Origin: Tubiluchus corallicola
Lineage: Eukaryota > Priapulida > Priapulimorpha > Priapulimorphida > Tubiluchidae
Assembly (NCBI GenBank): GCA_030141605.1
Contig: JAQGDQ010000013.1
Coordinates: forward strand, 186,001 to 250,000
Direction: 5' to 3'
Length of the DNA: 64,000 nt
Shown here: positions 59,801-64,000 of the stretch, one piece after another
How the letters are laid out: each line of letters starts with the position of its first letter
Position numbering within the stretch: position 1 is the stretch's first letter
Translations under genes and position numbers: made by a program
The notes under the pieces: generated by a model
Databases searched by the model: none
Told to the model about the DNA's origin: nothing
Seen by the model: the letters and a program-made list of their open reading frames with translations, nothing else

Positions 59801-62800
59801 ACTAAGATGAATTACGATTTATTTTCGTTTAACTGCCCATCATTACCCCAGGTTACCATTGCAGATATTAAAGTGTATCGTCCCGATCTCTACTCTGTTC
59901 CAATATGTAAGCTTGCTTGCCGATTATTTATCAGATTGGGACATCTTTGGTCTTAAAATTCTCTTTTTTGTAATAGCCTTATTTTTAAATTTAGGATAAA
60001 AGTGACGAAGTTCAAGAAAAAACTGAGGTTAAACCAAATAAAGAGATAAAAGAAGAACCAAAGTCTAAACTTGATGACAATGTTCAGGTAACAACTTGTC
60101 AAATATTTTTTTGACAAAAGCTTTAGCTATCTTACTGATGAATTTTACATTTTGTTCAACAACTGATGAGGAAAAACTTATGATTCTGGTAACTATTTCA
60201 TGCACTTTTATAGACGTGTATATTGGTGATGCCTGATTGCATTACACGTGGTATTGTCGACTGTCTGTGCCAAGTTGTTTACCTCAGATTTGACATACGC
60301 TGATAATGAAAAACTTACACAGCTGAATAGAACATTCGAGTTTGCCGTTAGCTAAGTTTTGCATATTTAACTACCTAAATATGCAAGAGGCTAATATTTA
60401 GAAGCTGAAGCTGAGTCACTTGTTATTACATCAGCTGACTTGCACAGTAAATCAGCTAGCTCGGCTGAGGTTGACTGGCTTTTCAGGTGGTTTGGCTTAA
60501 AGAAAAAAAATCAGCTATGTCAGCTAAAGCTACGAATTTTTGTTAACTAACTAAATGATAAATTGTTAGTTAACAGTTAAATTATGGAGACAACTTTTTT
60601 AAATAATTCATGTTGCTTATACACATAAAAAAGCTGACGTACAGATTCAAATAATGCATTAGAGATAAATTTTTTAATATTATAAAAAAGCAACGGATTT
60701 ATTTCAAAATAATTTAATTCCAACTCTTGGCAAAGCTGATCTTAACCAAAACACCAAAATAATCCTATACGTGTGACTAACGTTGCCTATTTGTCTATTT
60801 AATTTTGAATTCACTAGTTTTCTCATTCAGAAATTTCTGAAGTTTAGTATCTCTGCCAGCAAATGCGTTTGCCATATTTCAACCAGTGATTTCATCTTCG
60901 TCATCACCTCTGGAGTCACGCGTCCTCTGACACTTCAGACCATGGTGCGCTGTCACCTGCAATCTCCCATGTTTCTGTATTTTTCGTATCTAATGGTGTC
61001 TGGTTTCAGTGAAATTGATGTAAGTCAGCAGTTGTCCTACTTGTGGTTTCTTTTCTTTCTGCAATGATTTGTAAGAATTTTGTAACGCCTTAGCGGGGCA
61101 TGAATTGCATTATTCAGAATTACATCGAGTGATTTGCAGTGTTGTGTGATTTTCGCAAGGGCGAAAATCTTCGCAGCCGGCAAAAATGTCGGCTAGCTCG
61201 ACTCCCATCACTGAGCAGCTGGCGGTATTAAAGCTGGGTTTCTCATTCGCTAGGTCGGCTCTAGAAATAAACCGGCTGGATCTCAGCTGAAACGCGGCTC
61301 TGGGCACTGCTAATATTGTGCAGCTGATAGCATCTATAAAAGCAGCTGTACTTATAATAGAATTAAGAGTTAATTTTGTACAAAATTAAGCTATATTGTG
61401 GAAAATTAACAAAAGCGCACTAGTGGATTGATAATTTGCAAGCAAATGAGCTATAGCACAATGAATCTACAGCGCAAGATTAATTTGTTGACTGTAAATA
61501 GAGAATGTACTGTGAATCTAAATGAAATGTTCTTACTTATTGTTTGTCCTTTAGAGTTTGATTCAGCTAATCTGTGACATTAAAGCCATGGAAGATGCTG
61601 TGATGGAGATGAAATATGATTGTAAGAAAGCACCATTAGGTAAGGAAATTGTTCATAAAATTCATTGATGGTAAGAAGTTATGTTACTATTGTGCATGCA
61701 CTATTTACTGTCATGAGAGCTAATCAAAGAAGTTGTGTTAGTTATGTGACCTGCTTATAGTTTTCTTTTCAGCCTTTTTTCTTTTGCCATTGATAAATGT
61801 AAGTTACATAAGTTTTTGTGGACAGTGTTTTAGTACTTTTTGTGGATGGGGAACTATAGGGATAGACTGTAATCACTTGAAGCCATGTCAGGTAAGCGGA
61901 TGCAATTTGCGCACAGAGCATGCAGTCTTATTTAAATGGTAGGAGTTGGTAGGCAGTATCCCTACATTAAATTTTCCTCTTTATTTATCAAACTTTTCCT
62001 TGCCTAAATTGAAGTTATTCCTCCTGTTTTGAGAGAAATTATAGAGAACAGTATATTCAACTTTTCTCTCTACGTTTGCTCAAATTTGGTGGGGCCAGGA
62101 ATCCTCATAGTACACTGAAGGATTAATATTCGATTAAGAGCATTAAGATTAAAGTACATGTTATACTTTATGATGACTCAGTGGTAAAATGTTGCTTCTT
62201 ATCTGGGAGATTGGTTTGTTTCGCAAGAACTTCGAATATCAGACCAAAAGCAAAGCAACTGGCTTTTGCGGTGTCTCTTCATTGGGCATTGGTAGTGTTA
62301 TGCACAATGTGGCAGTAGTTTGGGTAGCAGTTATTGCACTGTAAAAAATCATTCTTGTCAGAAGAGGCTTTTTGCAAAGGCTTTCCTTTTTTGAACTGCC
62401 TTCAAATGCGACAGTCAGACTGTTCGTCGTTTTCCTGTATGTCGTTGCCCATGCTAATGAGTGTAGTTAAATTTTTCGTAGTGCTAACTGTTCTAATCTG
62501 TATTAGGGTTTAATTTAAAGAATTTTTGCAGGAAAGTTGACGACAGAGCAGATTCGAGCTGGTTATGCTGCACTGAAGAAAATAGCGTCCTTAGTAGACA
62601 GTGGGCAGACAACAGGCTCAGCCTTGATACAAGCATGCAATGATTTCTATACCAGAGTACCTCATGATTTTGGGTATGTAATATTTAAGATATTATAAGA
62701 GATAGTATTGCAAATACTTCCCTCATTTGCTGTGATTGTTGCCTTTGCTGTAAAGCAGCTGTACTTGCGAGATCTCGTCGAGTTTTTTTTGTCTTAGAAG

Positions 62801-63664
62801 ATGCAGGCATACATACACAGAGTTAGATTGAAATCCTCTGTATAATATGTAAATTGTTTTTTATAATTTTTTGTAATTATTTACCTTATTGATAGGATTG
62901 ATAGAAGTAGAAAAAATTGCTATCATAAATGATATTTGGCATTTATTTACTGTAACAAATTTTTCTGATGCAAATTGCACATACTGACTGCACCTCTTTA
63001 AATGTTTAGTTTTCTCTCTTGTCAGCATGAAGCAACCACAACTGATCAGGACAACAGACGAAGTCAAAGCAAAGTTAAACTTGCTAGAGGTAGCCAACTC
63101 CCTCTGTTTATCTGCCACAATTAGTTACGGTTAATTAATTGCTATGAATCATTGCCCTTTAAGTGGAACAAGAAATCTGTTTTGTGCTTTGCTTATTTTG
63201 TGTTACCATTTAATGTATCCTAATCTTTGACAGTTAATCTCAGAAATTCTATATAGATGTTGGAAAACTGGGTAATTTTATTGCCAGAAAACAGATAAAA
63301 GCCTGATTCCTGTTTCACTGTCTGCCACTGCGAGTTAGTGGAACCTTCAAATAATGAGACAGGGTTGCAAATTTTGCCTTTTGTTTTAAATAATTTTATG
63401 AGGCTCATATAATTAATTCAAGCATTGTTGTTCTAGCTGCGTAGTTGTGCTTTTTTATCAAATTACGTGCCTATAACACAATTTGATAGAGTGACAGTTT
63501 ACCGTGTTCTTATATACAGTTTTCTGTAGGCACTTGGTGATATAGAGGTAGCTATTCGTACGCTGAAAGAAAGTACCGAGGTCAATGTACATCCTATAGA
63601 TCGTAATTATCACTCATTAAAATGCGAGCTGCAGACGCTCACACATGGTTGTGACATATTCCAG
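46255..63664 (+). CDS. PARP2-like polymerase with two WWE domains, 3'-incomplete
   Basis: Gene runs past the right edge. Exons: 46255-46297, 50485-50639, 51020-51140, 52692-52895, 53420-53554, 54807-54875, 55022-55102, 56254-56369, 56852-57024, 57810-57903, 59995-60087, 61555-61639, 62532-62673, 63026-63089, 63530-63664; 1710 nt (570 codons), all in phase, each with GT-AG borders. Domains: WWE1 (about 32-106: LYWEWEDDGSKWTAY ... TGWERRIRC), WWE2 (about 107-173: LYSWQWQDERKQWNCY), lysine-rich acidic linker (175-269, probable nuclear signals), WGR (about 275-395, motif W338-G339-R340 in VWFRWGRVGKKGQ), PARP regulatory helical domain (429-570, with MEMKYDCKKAPLGKLT and LLEALGDIE). The ADP-ribosyl-transferase domain must lie beyond the window. 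WGR and regulatory sequences match PARP2 best: a DNA-break-activated nuclear poly(ADP-ribose) polymerase. WWE domains bind PAR (iso-ADP-ribose) and are not part of vertebrate PARP2. Exon 1 and the 57903 donor (alternative 57900) are the weakest calls. Confidence 0.9.
46454..46936. mobile_element. Non-autonomous Tigger-like MITE
   Basis: 483 bp flanked by TA (46452-46453, 46937-46938). The ends match as CAGTGGCCGCCGCTTATT, then TGGACAC. Inside, GTCCATATTAAGCGG/GTCCACAATAACCGG units are repeated toward both ends, as in pogo-type elements. It lies in PARP intron 1, about 155 bp after the first exon. The open frame 46439-46855 that crosses its left end is not a gene I recognise. Confidence 0.85.
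48654..49034 (+). other. Unassigned 126-codon open frame in PARP intron 1
   Basis: Open from 48654 to a stop at 49034, also partly open on the - strand (48773-48973). Composition is not low-complexity (ITLGIGSLTELAMEHRR is a typical stretch), but I recognise no family and see no terminal repeats nearby. It may be a transposon remnant or chance. Confidence 0.2.
49790..49880. repeat. Dispersed repeat, copy 2 (direct repeat of 41472-41563)
   Basis: Same orientation as copy 1, with a one-base deletion (TTCATTGGATA against TTCATTAGGATA) and several substitutions. Similarity stops abruptly at both ends. Confidence 0.7.
49945..50305. mobile_element. Tigger-like MITE (CAGTGTTCCCTC family)
   Basis: 361 bp. 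The left end CAGTGTTCCCTCGCTACTAC and the right end, read inward as CAGTGTTCCCTCACTTCTCG, are inverted repeats; CGCGG/CGCGAA and TTATCGC motifs follow on both sides. TA is present on the right (50306-50307), while the left flank reads GA, probably a mutated TA. It lies about 180 bp upstream of PARP exon 2. CAGTGTTCCCTC ends are common in animal Tigger elements. Confidence 0.85.
50692..50819. repeat. Compound (ATT)n(ATC)n(ATT)n microsatellite
   Basis: About 128 bp of pure triplets in PARP intron 2, with a central ATC block between ATT blocks. Expected to be highly length-variable. Confidence 0.95.
51913..52052. mobile_element. Short inverted-repeat element carrying telomere-like TTAGGG repeats, copy 2
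   Basis: In PARP intron 3. GTTTACAATTCCCCACACAC opens the element and TATGTGGGAGAATTTT closes it, matching the ends of copy 1 in reverse orientation. The core contains GGGGTTAGGGTT and GTGTTAGGGTTAATATTAGGG. Shared features outside the telomeric core (TTTGTGAAG against TTCATGAAG next to the same end) confirm common descent. Confidence 0.65.
55775..55945. mobile_element. Small foldback MITE candidate
   Basis: ACATGAAAACCACTGTTCGTGC near 55777 is matched in inverted orientation near 55921-55942 (CATGAAAACCA, then TGTTCATGC when read backwards). About 165 bp in total, in PARP intron 7. No clear target duplication. Confidence 0.45.
57904..59994. other. PARP intron 10, nothing further recognised
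   Basis: Two kilobases of AT-rich intron. A 55-nt stretch at 59852-59906 has good acceptor and donor signals but would break the frame. No element ends or coding similarity seen. Confidence 0.4.
60088..61554. other. PARP intron 11 with CAGCT-rich and hairpin sequences
   Basis: Contains two small perfect hairpins (GCATATTTA/TAAATATGC, 60361-60384; GATTTTCGC/GCGAAAATC, 61148-61169) and two stretches rich in CAGCT/TCAGCTGA motifs (about 60400-60540 and 61190-61335). The part around 60890-61320 is less AT-rich than the rest of the intron and may be an inserted element; I cannot define its borders. Confidence 0.35.
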
Positions 63665-64000
63665 GTAAAAATTCAAAGCAGTAACAATATTACGTATAAA
63701 AATGACAACAGTCATTAACAGCTGATACATCTGATATCGATTACAAGTAATGGATGCTTTGTCTTTCTCACTTCTTCAGATTAATGATGACTATTGTCAC
63801 AATTGAAATTTACTAATTGAACTTTCTTTTCGTGCTTATAAAGATTTTTTAACTTTCTTGTTTTTCATGATTAGCAACTGAAAGTAACTGCCTAGTTTTG
63901 CTGTTTCTTATTACTTAGCAAATATCCATTAAGCAATTGTTTGGTGATTGAATGTCAAAGTCAGTAGTTGTAAATGCAAATGCTGAAAGTAAATTGTCAT
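63665..64000. other. Start of PARP intron 15
   Basis: Begins with the donor GTAAAA at 63665 and shows no further exon before the window ends. The remaining regulatory-domain end and catalytic domain should follow to the right. Confidence 0.6.

Noticed and set aside
59852-59906. Possible extra PARP exon with good splice signals
   Set aside because: 55 nt would break the frame between exons 10 and 11, which join cleanly in phase 0.
1-64000. CRISPR arrays, operons, tRNA or rRNA genes
   Set aside because: The window is eukaryotic; the direct repeats found are microsatellites or diverged tandem repeats without regular spacers, and no tRNA cloverleaf or rRNA segment was recognised by eye.

Overview
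The window is animal nuclear DNA. It is AT-rich and carries four recognisable metazoan genes, three of them cut into many short exons by GT-AG introns. It also holds abundant small DNA transposons. The gene content (an MBT-repeat chromatin reader, an RBR ubiquitin ligase, a GCK-type MAP4K and a PARP2-like polymerase), introns of roughly 0.1-4 kb, and pogo/Tigger, Tc1 and hAT-like elements fit an invertebrate, perhaps a marine or early-branching animal. I cannot place it more precisely.

Layout. (1) 1-3478: no gene seen; one hAT-type MITE with a target-site duplication, and the likely 5' flank of the next gene. (2) 3501-22435, + strand: a complete L3MBTL-family gene, 21 exons and 1226 codons, every junction in frame, with an FCS finger, three MBT repeats, two C2HC fingers and a SAM domain. 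(3) 22436-26155: convergent intergenic/3' UTR DNA. (4) 26156-30752, - strand: a complete RNF144-type RBR E3 ligase, 7 exons and 305 residues, tail-anchored. (5) 30753-35715: its likely 5' UTR and promoter, then intergenic DNA. (6) 35716-38247, - strand: an 843-residue MAP4K3/5-like kinase whose whole coding sequence is one exon. (7) 38248-46254: transposon-rich DNA with a broken Tigger element and other TIR elements. (8) 46255 to past the right edge, + strand: a PARP2-like gene with two N-terminal WWE domains, lysine-rich repeated exons, WGR and the PARP regulatory domain. Its catalytic domain would lie beyond 64000.

The four genes show no operon-like link. Two are nuclear chromatin or DNA-damage proteins (methyl-lysine reading, poly-ADP-ribosylation); two are cytoplasmic or membrane signalling proteins. 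The points most worth a second look are the WWE-WWE-WGR PARP architecture and its repeated phase-1 lysine-rich exons, the repeating intron pattern of the MBT exons, a foldback element splitting the SAM domain, two short inverted-repeat elements carrying telomere-like TTAGGG tracts, and the intronless MAP4K. All exon borders were read by eye from splice signals and reading frame, with no transcript support.
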